DNA from: Lujinxingia sediminis | GTDB lineage: Bacteria > Myxococcota_A > Bradymonadia > Bradymonadales > Bradymonadaceae | Length of the DNA stretch: 64,000 nt | Reading direction: 5' to 3' | NCBI RefSeq assembly: GCF_004005565.1 | Contig: NZ_SADD01000004.1 | Coordinates: forward strand, 186,001-250,000 | Part shown: positions 19,197-27,776 of the stretch, in pieces | Numbering within the stretch: the first letter of the stretch is position 1 | How the letters are laid out: the number at the start of each line of letters is the position of its first letter | Made by a program: the position numbers and the translations under genes | Notes under the pieces: generated by a model | The model's database searches: none | What the model was told of the DNA's origin: nothing | The model's input: only the letters and a program-made list of their open reading frames with translations

Positions 19197-19799
19197 GTGA
19201 ACGACGCGCGTCAACACTCGCCGGCCTGCGAACGCAACCGCGAGCCTCTTCTTAAGGAGCTTCGCGAACATCTCGCCGACGCACGTCATGTCTGGGAGAT
19301 TGGGAGCGGCACGGGTCAGCACGCCGTCTTTTTCTCCCGGCATCTTCCTCACCTGATCTGGCAGCCTTCCGACCGCCCCGAGTACCACGCCAGCATCGAG
19401 GCCTGGCGCTCTGAGGCCGCGCTACCGAACCTTGCGTCCGTCCTGACCTTTGATCTCTTTGATGCGACGCCACCGCTCGAAACAACCGACGCCATCGTGG
19501 CCTGCAACGTCATCCACATCGCCCCCTTCGAAGCCACCGCTTGCCTCTTCGCGCATGCCCGGACCTCATTATCACCGGGCGGAAAGGTCATCCTCTACGG
19601 CCCCTTCATGCATGAAGATCACGACCTGGAGCCGAGCAATCAGCGTTTCGACCAGATGTTGCGCCAGCGCGACCCCCGCAGTGGTATTCGACGCCTGCAA
19701 GACGTCGACGCGGAAGCGCGAGCCTGCGGCTTTGAGCGGGCGCTCACGCGCCGGATGCCCGCGAACAACGATCTTCTGATCTTTGAGCGCCCCTTCTAG
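19197..19799 (+). CDS. DUF938-like SAM-dependent methyltransferase
   Basis: 200 residues. The GTG at 19197 is chosen because CAGGAG stands 6 nt upstream; longer frames to 19023 lack a ribosome-binding site. The product opens SPACERNREPLL, typical of DUF938, then VWEIGSGTGQHAVFFSRHLP (SAM motif I), WQPSD, and IVACNVIHIAPFEA. The closing DNNLL-like segment is ANNDLLIFERP. DUF938 proteins are cytosolic class I methyltransferase-fold proteins with unassigned substrate. The stop overlaps that of the convergent Sel1-repeat gene by two bases. Confidence 0.9.
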   Translation: MNDARQHSPACERNREPLLKELREHLADARHVWEIGSGTGQHAVFFSRHLPHLIWQPSDRPEYHASIEAWRSEAALPNLASVLTFDLFDATPPLETTDAIVACNVIHIAPFEATACLFAHARTSLSPGGKVILYGPFMHEDHDLEPSNQRFDQMLRQRDPRSGIRRLQDVDAEARACGFERALTRRMPANNDLLIFERPF

Positions 19800-21628
19800 C
19801 GTTGAAGACGCTCGCAGGCCCAGTCATCGCCCTGTTCGCAGCCCCGCTCCAGCAGCCGGCGTCCGTCCTCAGCGCGCGCGGGCACGCGTAAGAGCATCGC
19901 GCCCCGGCGGCTGCAGGCATGCTCCTGCCCCAGCCCGCAGGCTTTGGCGTAGAGGACCATCGCGCGCTCGCGGTCCTCCCTCACCACCTCGCCAGCCTCG
20001 TAGAGATGCCCCAGGCGCAGGCAACTCTCGCCATCATCGGCCTCACAGCCGGCGGCCATCGCCCGACGGGCGCGCTGCGGGCTCCGGGGCACCCGCGCGT
20101 CTTCCATCAGGATCGCCGCCGCCCGGCTGCACGCGCGCCCTGGCTCCAGCCTGCAGGCCCGCTCAAAGGCCTCCAGCGCTTCGATCACCTCCTCGGCACC
20201 GGCGGCACGTTGAAAGAGGCGGTGCCCCAGATGCCAGCACGACCGACCGAATCCTCCCTCACACCCTTTGCGGTACGCCTCAAGGGCCTCGGGGCTTCCG
20301 GCGCGCTCCTCGCCGGCGAGCTCAAAACTCACCGCAACGTTGTAGCAGCCCTTTGGCCAGCCAGCCTCGCAGGCGCGCTGATGCAGCGCCTCGGCCAGCG
20401 CCACATCCTTCTCCGTGCCGCGCCCGGCCTCCACCATCAGCGCCAGAGCATCGCATGACTGACCGCTTCCTCGCTCGCAACCAATCCAGAAACGCACAAC
20501 CGCCTCGGCCTCATCGACCTCCCCCCCTCGCCCGTCCCTCAGCGCAACACCCAGATTGTAGCACCCCCGCGCGCTGCCCATCTTGCACGCCCGCTCAAAG
20601 GTCTGCCTCGCCAGTATCGGCCCCCCCACAATGCCGCGCCCCTGGAGTTGCAAGACTCCCAGGCTGGCGCACCCCACCGTATTATTCGCCTCACAGGCCT
20701 GCACATAGAGTTCGCCGGCACGGCGAGAACTCTCGCTGACCCCGACGCCCCGCTCATAGAGCATCCCCAGAAGCGTGCAGCCGTAATACTCGCCAGCCTC
20801 ACAGCCGCGGCGATAGAGCGCGGCTGCCCGCTGCGGATCTTTGCCTCGCCCTCGCCCCTCCTCGGCAAAGGCGCCCGCAAGCACGCAGGAGAGCGCGACG
20901 TCGCCATCACAACCTGCCCGCAAAAACACCAGCACCCGTGCCGAGTCATCCTCCTCCTCGGCAGTGGCCCCAAGCCTCAAGCCATAATGCTCCTGAAGAT
21001 CGCCACATCCCTGCACATCTCCCCCGGCACAGGCCCGGGTAAAATAGGTCACCGCGACCTCCGGCGAAGGCTCCACCACTCGACCGAAATGGTAGAGGCC
21101 GCCGAGTTGGCGACAGCTGGAAGCGTCTCCCAGGTCGCAGCCCCGCTCCCAGGTGCGCACCGCCTGCGCGGCCTGCAACTCGCCGCCCTGAGCGTGAAAC
21201 TGCATCCAACCTGCGCCCAGACAGGAGGTGCTGGCCTCCAACTCGCAGCCCCGCTCATAGAGCGACCGGGCCTCTTCGAGATCGCGCTCTACCCCGCGAC
21301 CGAGCACCCGCATCGACGCCAGCGCCGCACACCCGGAGCCCTCCCCGCGCTCACAGCCTTCCTCCAACACCGCGATGGCCTCGGTGAGCTCTTCGGGGAT
21401 CGGGGTGCCATCCCAGAGGTAGCGGTCCAGCCCGGAGCAGGCCGCAGACACATCACAGAGACTCTCCTCAGCCGCCTCCCCCTCATGTGGCGAGTCGGCC
21501 TCGGATGCCCGAGCAGTCTCCATGGTCTGCGGCACCGCCACCGATGCGCTCGTCGCACAACCGGTCACGCCCAGCCAACCGAGCACAACCCACATCATCC
21601 CCCACGCTCTACGATCTCTTACAAGCAC
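19796..21628 (-). CDS. Sel1-repeat lipoprotein
   Basis: About 610 residues. I favour the GTG at 21628 (product MLVRDRRAW...), because it gives a proper basic n-region before MMWVVLGWLGVTGC; GGAGG is 11 nt upstream. The ATG at 21598 is an alternative. After the VTGC lipobox come roughly 12 Cys-containing Sel1-like repeats of ~36 residues with the pattern ACxxGxxxGCxxLGxxY (for example YERGCELEASTSCLGAGWM, YVQACEANNTVGCASLGVL, YAKACGLGQEHACSRRGAM). Paired Cys within each repeat suggest disulphide-stabilised helical hairpins, as in HcpA-type secreted repeat proteins. Likely a periplasmic protein-protein interaction scaffold. Divergent from the kinase gene. Confidence 0.87.
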   Translation of the reverse strand: MLVRDRRAWGMMWVVLGWLGVTGCATSASVAVPQTMETARASEADSPHEGEAAEESLCDVSAACSGLDRYLWDGTPIPEELTEAIAVLEEGCERGEGSGCAALASMRVLGRGVERDLEEARSLYERGCELEASTSCLGAGWMQFHAQGGELQAAQAVRTWERGCDLGDASSCRQLGGLYHFGRVVEPSPEVAVTYFTRACAGGDVQGCGDLQEHYGLRLGATAEEEDDSARVLVFLRAGCDGDVALSCVLAGAFAEEGRGRGKDPQRAAALYRRGCEAGEYYGCTLLGMLYERGVGVSESSRRAGELYVQACEANNTVGCASLGVLQLQGRGIVGGPILARQTFERACKMGSARGCYNLGVALRDGRGGEVDEAEAVVRFWIGCERGSGQSCDALALMVEAGRGTEKDVALAEALHQRACEAGWPKGCYNVAVSFELAGEERAGSPEALEAYRKGCEGGFGRSCWHLGHRLFQRAAGAEEVIEALEAFERACRLEPGRACSRAAAILMEDARVPRSPQRARRAMAAGCEADDGESCLRLGHLYEAGEVVREDRERAMVLYAKACGLGQEHACSRRGAMLLRVPARAEDGRRLLERGCEQGDDWACERLQR

Positions 21629-21790
21629 GGCTGTTCTAACCTCCCGACGCCTATGGTAACGTTGCTGCAGTTCAGTGAGCAAGCACCTCCGCGGCGCCGA
21701 GCCTCCTCCCGGTCACCTCGCAGCCTCCGGCCTTTTCAGGACGGTGCGCCCCGAACCTCCTCTCCACAGCACACGACCCGCAGGAGCGTT

Positions 21791-23608
21791 GTGACCACGA
21801 TGGACGCCGGGGACTTCTTAGAACGCGCGAGCATCATCGGCGGTAAATACCGTCTCGATGAGGTGATCGGTCGCGGCGGCTTCAGCAACGTCTACGGGGG
21901 CGTGCACACCGGCATGGATCGGCGCGTGGCCGTGAAGGTCTTCGACCCCTCGCTGCCCGCCAACCAGGATCCGGCGCGCGCGCAGCGACGCGCCGAACGC
22001 TTCGAGCGCGAGGCCCGACTGGTCAGCAAGCTCACCCATCCCAACACCGTCACCATCTTCGACTACGGCGTCGACAAAGACGGGTTGCTCTACCTGGTGA
22101 TGGAGTACATCGAGGGCCCCACGCTCAAAGAGGCCATTGCCGAGCGAGGCCCTTTTGAGGAGCGCACCGCCGTCACCACCTTTTTGCAGATCCTGGCCAG
22201 CCTCGAAGAAGCGCACCACCGCAACATGCTCCACCGTGACTTAAAGCCGGCCAACATCATGCTCACCCGCAACTTCAAGGGTGAGGAGATCGTCAAAGTC
22301 CTCGACTTCGGCATCGCGCGTATCGTCGGAGAATCAGCCCCGGAGACCGGCCCCAACGGCCGAAAGCTCTTTCTGGGCACCCCCCGCTACGCCCCCCCCG
22401 AGCAGCTGCGCGGCCTGGAACTGAGTTTTGCCACCGATATCTTCGCGATAGGCGCGCTCCTCTATGAGACGCTGGTTGGCCAGCCGATGATCGCCTCCTC
22501 GACGCTACGTGACTGCGCGCGAGAAGTTCGCGAGATACCGGGCTGGAAGGTGCCGGCTACGCTCAACATCCGCCCCGCACTGGTGGAGGTGGTTGAGCGG
22601 GCGGTGAGCAAAGATCCGGCAAAGCGTTTCTCCTCGGCCACCGAGATGCTCCAGGCTCTGGAGGCCTGCGAGGTCGTCGCCCGCGACGAACTCCCCGATC
22701 CCACAAGTGAAGAGGAGTCGCTCTTTGGCGCCAGCGCTCAACTGATGGACCCCAATGTGCTCGACCCGGATCAGTCTCAGAACTACTTTCTCTGGGCCTC
22801 ACAGCCGCGGGAGCATCGCTCGACGCCACCGCCCTCCCCCGCCCGATCTCCTCGCCATACTCCGGCACGCCAACCACGCTCGACCCCGGGACGCGCGCCA
22901 CGCTCCCCCCGCCCGGCGCTGCCCACCACCTCGGGGCCCCACTCCACCATCGACAGCGATCTGGAACTCGCTCTGCCACCGCGCGCCACGCCCGCTCAAG
23001 GCCCCAACGCACCCACCACGCGCCCGATGGCCGCGACGACGCCATCGACCAGCAGGCACCGAGGTACGCCCAGGCGCCGACGCGCGCTCATGCGGATTGT
23101 CCCCCTGGCCCTGTTCGCCCTGGCCACGGGCCTCTGGTTCTACCGGCAGAACACCTCGTCAGACGCCCCCGAAGTCCCCGCGGAGAGCGCCGCATCCTCG
23201 CTCCCCGCCGAGCACCAGCCCGACGAGAACACGCCCCCCGACGCCAGACGCTCCAGCCCCTTTAGCACCGAAGGCATTCTGCTGGCAGCGCGCTCCGAAG
23301 GCTGGCGCGTGGTAAGCGCTCGCGATCCCGTCCACATCAAAGGGCTCTCCTACGAAGCCACCGTGATGGCACGCGGCCCCTCCACCCTGGAGGTGACCAT
23401 CTACCAGGCCGACGACCGCGAGGCCCTCAATGATATTGTCGCCACCGTGAAGCCTCCCGACCTCTATCTTCAGCTCGACCACCATATTGTGCGCATCCAC
23501 CCCCGCGATGATCGTGCCACGCGCGACGCCACCACCCTCCTGGAGCGACTTGGTCAGTACCGAGAACTCGTCTACGCCGAGCTTGAAGGTGCCGCCACTT
23601 CACCTTGA
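21791..23608 (+). CDS. Membrane Ser/Thr protein kinase (PASTA-less Pkn type)
   Basis: About 605 residues. GTG at 21791 follows AGGAG closely (4 nt); the ATG at 21800 is possible. Complete Hanks kinase: glycine loop GRGGFSNVYGGV (28-38), AVKVF with Lys49, HRDLKPAN (His148-Asp150), DFG at 172-174, GTPRYAPPEQ and the DIFAIGALLYE helix. A disordered Pro/Ser/Arg-rich region follows, then one transmembrane helix (IVPLALFALATGLWFY, around 440), then a ~150-residue extracytoplasmic part ending in a small alpha/beta region (GWRVVSARDPVHIKGLSYEATVM) that I do not recognise; it may be the sensor. Phosphorylates Ser/Thr of unknown targets. Confidence 0.9.
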   Translation: MTTMDAGDFLERASIIGGKYRLDEVIGRGGFSNVYGGVHTGMDRRVAVKVFDPSLPANQDPARAQRRAERFEREARLVSKLTHPNTVTIFDYGVDKDGLLYLVMEYIEGPTLKEAIAERGPFEERTAVTTFLQILASLEEAHHRNMLHRDLKPANIMLTRNFKGEEIVKVLDFGIARIVGESAPETGPNGRKLFLGTPRYAPPEQLRGLELSFATDIFAIGALLYETLVGQPMIASSTLRDCAREVREIPGWKVPATLNIRPALVEVVERAVSKDPAKRFSSATEMLQALEACEVVARDELPDPTSEEESLFGASAQLMDPNVLDPDQSQNYFLWASQPREHRSTPPPSPARSPRHTPARQPRSTPGRAPRSPRPALPTTSGPHSTIDSDLELALPPRATPAQGPNAPTTRPMAATTPSTSRHRGTPRRRRALMRIVPLALFALATGLWFYRQNTSSDAPEVPAESAASSLPAEHQPDENTPPDARRSSPFSTEGILLAARSEGWRVVSARDPVHIKGLSYEATVMARGPSTLEVTIYQADDREALNDIVATVKPPDLYLQLDHHIVRIHPRDDRATRDATTLLERLGQYRELVYAELEGAATSP

Positions 23609-23669
23609 CAGCACCCGCCCGCTACGCGTTCACTAAGCCCCACCCACTGCTCGCCATACTGACCCCATA

Positions 23670-24404
23670 ATGAAGATGATGGTGCCGATGTCTCGCAACC
23701 ACTCGCCAGTCCTCGCCATGTGTGCCTTTATTGGGCTCACCCTCGCCATGACCGCTCCTGCCGCCGCCCAGTCGCGCCTGATCATCGGCGGAACCGCCTA
23801 CTCCGAGACCGGTGAACTTACCGGGGAGCAGCAGATCAGCGTCCAGGAAAACGACCAGAGCTTCTCCTACGAGAACGCCGACTTTCTGAGCGCGCGCATC
23901 CTGTATTTGCGCCCCTTCAAAGAGAACTTCCGCATCGGCGGCGGCATCGACTTCATCGGCAACTACCGCGCCAGTGTGTTCGACGATGAGGGCCAGCCCC
24001 AGGACCCCATAGAAGTCTACGAGTTCGGCCCGCTGCTTGAGGTGATGGCCCACGCCGAGTGGGGCATCAACATCACCGAAAAGATCGGTCTTGGCCTGGG
24101 CGCCCAGCTCGGCCTGACCGGGCTCTTTCCCCGCGGCGATCTTCGCGAGGAGATCCTGGAGCTTCAAGACCAGGACGTACGCACCTTCATGCTTCCTCGC
24201 CTGGGCTGGAGCGTCGCCCCGCAGGTCTCGGCTCGCTACCAGCTCGACGATCGCCTGGCGCTTCGCGCCGACGCCGGCGTGCAGTGGCAGACCATCTGGA
24301 TCTTCAACACCGAGCAGACCGTCAACGACGTGGCCTTTCGCAAAGAATGGACCGCCAGCACCATGCGCACCCGCGTAGGGCTGTCTCTAGAGATTCAACT
24401 TTGA
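23670..24404 (+). CDS. Probable outer-membrane beta-barrel protein
   Basis: 244 residues. Signal peptide with AAAQ/S cleavage at about residue 34. The mature part is a series of amphipathic strands (SRLIIGGTAY, LSARILYLRPF, FRIGGGIDFIG, EWGINITEKIGLGLGAQLGLTG, VAPQVSARYQLDDRLALRADAGVQWQ) ending in VGLSLEIQL, a C-terminal strand with a terminal hydrophobic residue as used by the BAM machinery. The size suggests an 8- to 10-stranded barrel. No Shine-Dalgarno is clear at the ATG at 23670; the Met at 23688 is an alternative. Function unknown. Confidence 0.75.
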   Translation: MKMMVPMSRNHSPVLAMCAFIGLTLAMTAPAAAQSRLIIGGTAYSETGELTGEQQISVQENDQSFSYENADFLSARILYLRPFKENFRIGGGIDFIGNYRASVFDDEGQPQDPIEVYEFGPLLEVMAHAEWGINITEKIGLGLGAQLGLTGLFPRGDLREEILELQDQDVRTFMLPRLGWSVAPQVSARYQLDDRLALRADAGVQWQTIWIFNTEQTVNDVAFRKEWTASTMRTRVGLSLEIQL

Positions 24405-24513
24405 GCAAAGGCCACACGGGCTGATTTGACCGTCCGTAGCTGCGCCGATACCCTCCTATCATCCGCTTCGCGCTCATCAACCTGGCCCCACGCCGTCCTT
24501 TCAGGGAGGCTCC

Positions 24514-26325
24514 GTGAACCGTCCTCAAGCACGCCCCACCCCCAGCTGGCTGCGATGGATAGCCCCGCTGGCATTGAGCCTGGCGCTGGTCGCCTGCCAC
24601 GAGAGCGACTTCGACCCGCGCGATCCCGCCCGCGGGCCGGGAAGCGCCGTCGGCAACGACTCCACCATCACCGACGGCAACTTCCCCGGCGGCAACGACA
24701 CGATCCCCTCCGCCCTGGATGTCGAGCCTCCTCAGGGAGCTCAGGTGCCCGATTGCGGTGCCGAGTGCCTCTCATTTTGCGACGCACAGGGCCTGGAAAA
24801 CCCCGTCCACCAGGGCCTGTGCACCAGCCTCTGGGGCGTGGGGCTTGAGCCGCAGCCGATCTACGCCAATGAAGCCTGCCGCAGACTGCACGTCGACCTG
24901 ACCGGGCGCTTTCCGACCCGCGATGAGGTCAATCGCCTCTGCGCCGGCAAGTCCTGGGATGACATCGTCAACAGCCTCCTCGCCACCGATGCCTTCGTGG
25001 AGGTCAACCAGCGCTACTGGGCCGACCGCTTCCTCTACAACACCCGCGCGCTGAGCATTGAGCGCATCTACGATATGGATGCGCTCGTCGGCAAACTCTA
25101 CCGCGGTCAGGTCGCCTACGATCACTTCGCGGCCATCGCCAGCGCCCACCCCGTGCTCACCCGTCGTCATGATACCGCTGGCGACCGCGCCGAGGCCCTC
25201 TTCCATCTCTTTATGGGCCGGCCCCCCCTGGGCAGCGAGCGCAGTGACCTGGCCCGCCTCTATACCCTGTGGACCAACGGCTACTACGACCACCCCACCC
25301 TCAACATGCGCCTGAGCGACTCCTTTATCCGCTACCGCTGCGTCGATGAGGAGGGCAACATCGATCCCGAGAGCCGCGGGCAGTGCACCAGCATCCTCTA
25401 CGGCTACAACGAGCTCATCCTCACCCCGGATATCCGCTCGGTGGGCGAGGATAACCAGATGTGGAGTGGACTTCTGCGCGCCGACGAGTGGGAGAAGCTG
25501 CAGATGCCCGGACGCCTGCTCGCCAGGCAGCAAGCCTTCTGGGAGACGGCTGTCGACGACGTGATCGCGCGTTACCTGGGCTATGACCTGGGCACGATGG
25601 TCCCCGAGGTGCGTGCGGCGCTCGTCGAGCACCTGCTGGCTCATGACGGGGACATTCGCTCGGTACACCACGCCATCCTCACCTCGGTGGCCTACCTGCA
25701 GAGCGCTCGCGGGCTCACCGAGACCGACCACCGCTGGACCTTCGGGCCCTTAAAGCAGGTCGACTCCGAGGTCTGGCTCGACACCATCAAACACACCGTC
25801 GACTACGAGCTCTCCAGCTGCGACCACCGCATCAGCGACCCGCGCGATCTTCTCGACGCCGACTCCATCAGCGCGATTGCGCTTCTGGAATCCTCCAAAT
25901 GGGAGATGCGCGAGGATGGCGAGGATGTGCGCCGCGACTACAGCGACCTGGCCCGCAACCTGGGGGGCTGTCCCTCCAATGAGGTCGGTGGGCGCTTTAA
26001 GATCGTCAGCATCCTGACCACCTCCACCCAGCTCAACTTCGTCAACCAGGTCTGCAACCCGGCGATGACCGAAGGAAGCGGTGCGGCCATTGAGACGCTC
26101 TTGCCCGCCGGCGTCCACCCCGACGCCGCGGTCACCCCGCAGCTGGCCACCCAGATCGTGGAGCATCAGGTCGAGACCTTCTTCGGCCGCCCGCTCACCG
26201 ATGATGAACGCGAGATGGCCGCCACTCACGGCGACACCTGCGAGCGTGCCCGCTGCCGCGCCGCCGAGTTCGCTCGCCCCGGCTGCTTTGCCCTGCTCTC
26301 CAGCTCCGAGATGCTCTTTTACTGA
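24514..26325 (+). CDS. DUF1549-like lipoprotein
   Basis: 603 residues, GTG start after GGGAGG. Signal peptide with LVAC lipobox, then a Gly/Asn/Asp linker. The segment EACRRLHVDLTGRFPTRDEV ... NSLLATDAFVEVNQRYWADRFL matches the DUF1549 pattern (RRLxLDLTGxxPT...LLASPxxxERWARxWLDxxRY) known from planctomycete cytochrome-linked proteins. The rest is helical and contains further paired Cys; no CxxCH haem site is present. First gene of a three-gene operon with the DUF1501 and haem-motif genes (29 and 9 bases apart). In Planctomycetes such genes cluster and are thought to act in extracytoplasmic degradation, but no reaction is established. Confidence 0.82.
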   Translation: MNRPQARPTPSWLRWIAPLALSLALVACHESDFDPRDPARGPGSAVGNDSTITDGNFPGGNDTIPSALDVEPPQGAQVPDCGAECLSFCDAQGLENPVHQGLCTSLWGVGLEPQPIYANEACRRLHVDLTGRFPTRDEVNRLCAGKSWDDIVNSLLATDAFVEVNQRYWADRFLYNTRALSIERIYDMDALVGKLYRGQVAYDHFAAIASAHPVLTRRHDTAGDRAEALFHLFMGRPPLGSERSDLARLYTLWTNGYYDHPTLNMRLSDSFIRYRCVDEEGNIDPESRGQCTSILYGYNELILTPDIRSVGEDNQMWSGLLRADEWEKLQMPGRLLARQQAFWETAVDDVIARYLGYDLGTMVPEVRAALVEHLLAHDGDIRSVHHAILTSVAYLQSARGLTETDHRWTFGPLKQVDSEVWLDTIKHTVDYELSSCDHRISDPRDLLDADSISAIALLESSKWEMREDGEDVRRDYSDLARNLGGCPSNEVGGRFKIVSILTTSTQLNFVNQVCNPAMTEGSGAAIETLLPAGVHPDAAVTPQLATQIVEHQVETFFGRPLTDDEREMAATHGDTCERARCRAAEFARPGCFALLSSSEMLFY

Positions 26326-26354
26326 GCGCCTGCCCAACCTCGACGAGGACGACC

Positions 26355-27767
26355 ATGACCGATCACAACGCCAAAAAAGGTTTCAAGCCCGGGCGGCGCT
26401 CCTTCCTCAAAGGCATGGGTGTGGCCGCGGCCACCATCGCCATGCCGCACGTCTGGGTGCCCAACAAGGCGCTGGCCCAGACCGAGGCGCGCGGCGCAGC
26501 CAAACACCTGATCTACATCCGCCTCTCCGGTGGCTTTCGCTTCAGCGCGGCCTTCAACGGCGAATCCGCCTCGGAGTTCAACCCTTTTGGCAAAGCCGAA
26601 AACGTCGCCAGCGCCACCGAGTGGGGCGTGGGCAAACTCTTTGAGCTGGCCGGCTGGCTCAACGGCGACCAGGGTGCCGAGCGCGCCGCGCTCGGCATGC
26701 GCCCGGTCACCGAGATGTCCGACCAGATCGCGGTGCTCCCCTGCGTCGATCACGAACCCCTCTCGGCCCGCGCCGACGGCAACCACAACACCGGCCTGCA
26801 GCGCTTCAACACAGGTTACGTCGGCGGCGGCACGAGCTTTCTGACGATGATCAACTACGGGCTGCGCGAGCGCTTTGCCGCGGCCCGCGAGCAGGGCACC
26901 GTGGCGCTTCCCGCCTTCTCGCTGGGCGACTCCGGCATGGCCATGGGCGCCGGCCCCTACGCCGCCCACCGCCCCCCGGTGATGCAGGGCGACGGTTTTG
27001 AGCGCTTCGGCTTCTCGGCGGCCAACACCCTGCCCGACTGGGCCCAGTCGATGGCCAGCTCCGTCGATGAGCGCTACCGCGCGGTCCACCACCCGCAGAA
27101 CCGCGCCGGCGTCGACGCGTACATGCAGACCCGCGCGGCCACCGAACTCTACGCCGAGATCTTCAACGACGAGATCCTCAAGATCCGCAACAACTCCGAC
27201 GAGCCCATCGACGGGCTGAGCAACCGCCAGCTCGCCACGATCTTCGGCGACAGCCGCGCCGCCCGAAACATTCGCCTGGCGCTGCGCCTCTTCCACTTCG
27301 GCTGCCCGGCGGTCTACCTCAACCAGGGCTCCTACGACATGCACTCCGGCGAGGAAGCTGGCCTTCCACGCCATATGGAAGAGCTCGGGCGTATCTTAAG
27401 CGGCCTGGAGGTCGCCCTCAAAGCCCTGACCCACCCCGAGGGTGGCACCTACTGGGATCACACCCTTGTGGTCTGCGGCAGCGAGTTCGGCCGCACCGCC
27501 CGCGGCAGCCGATTCAACTCCGCGCGCGGCAGCGACCACGCCGGCGACTTCGCCACCCGCTGGATGTCGATGCCCGTGATGGGAGGTCTTGTGACCGCGG
27601 CCGGAAACGGCGGCCGCTCCTTCGGCATGACACGCCCCGCGGATCTGGCCCCGGAGGGCCAGGTCTACAGCTACCGCTCCCTGCTCAAGACCCTGATGGA
27701 TGCGCTGGGCTGCGATCACCGCGAGTTCTTCCCTGCCGATCGCCCCTTCGACGATCTCTTCGCCTGA
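26355..27767 (+). CDS. Tat-exported DUF1501 family protein
   Basis: 470 residues. Starts with a twin-arginine signal: GRRSFLKGMGVAAATIAMP, cleavage near ALAQ/T, so it is exported folded, probably with a bound cofactor or metal. The DUF1501 body has alkaline-phosphatase/sulfatase-like features: HLIYIRLSGGF at the start of the fold, VDHEPLSARADGNHNTG, YDMHSGEEAG and the diagnostic VVCGSEFGRTARGSRFNSARGSDHA-type region near residue 375. Conserved Asp/His suggest a metal site. It sits between the DUF1549-like lipoprotein and the haem-motif lipoprotein, and the three probably form one periplasmic complex (inference). Confidence 0.88.
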   Translation: MTDHNAKKGFKPGRRSFLKGMGVAAATIAMPHVWVPNKALAQTEARGAAKHLIYIRLSGGFRFSAAFNGESASEFNPFGKAENVASATEWGVGKLFELAGWLNGDQGAERAALGMRPVTEMSDQIAVLPCVDHEPLSARADGNHNTGLQRFNTGYVGGGTSFLTMINYGLRERFAAAREQGTVALPAFSLGDSGMAMGAGPYAAHRPPVMQGDGFERFGFSAANTLPDWAQSMASSVDERYRAVHHPQNRAGVDAYMQTRAATELYAEIFNDEILKIRNNSDEPIDGLSNRQLATIFGDSRAARNIRLALRLFHFGCPAVYLNQGSYDMHSGEEAGLPRHMEELGRILSGLEVALKALTHPEGGTYWDHTLVVCGSEFGRTARGSRFNSARGSDHAGDFATRWMSMPVMGGLVTAAGNGGRSFGMTRPADLAPEGQVYSYRSLLKTLMDALGCDHREFFPADRPFDDLFA

Positions 27768-27776
27768 GAGCTGCCG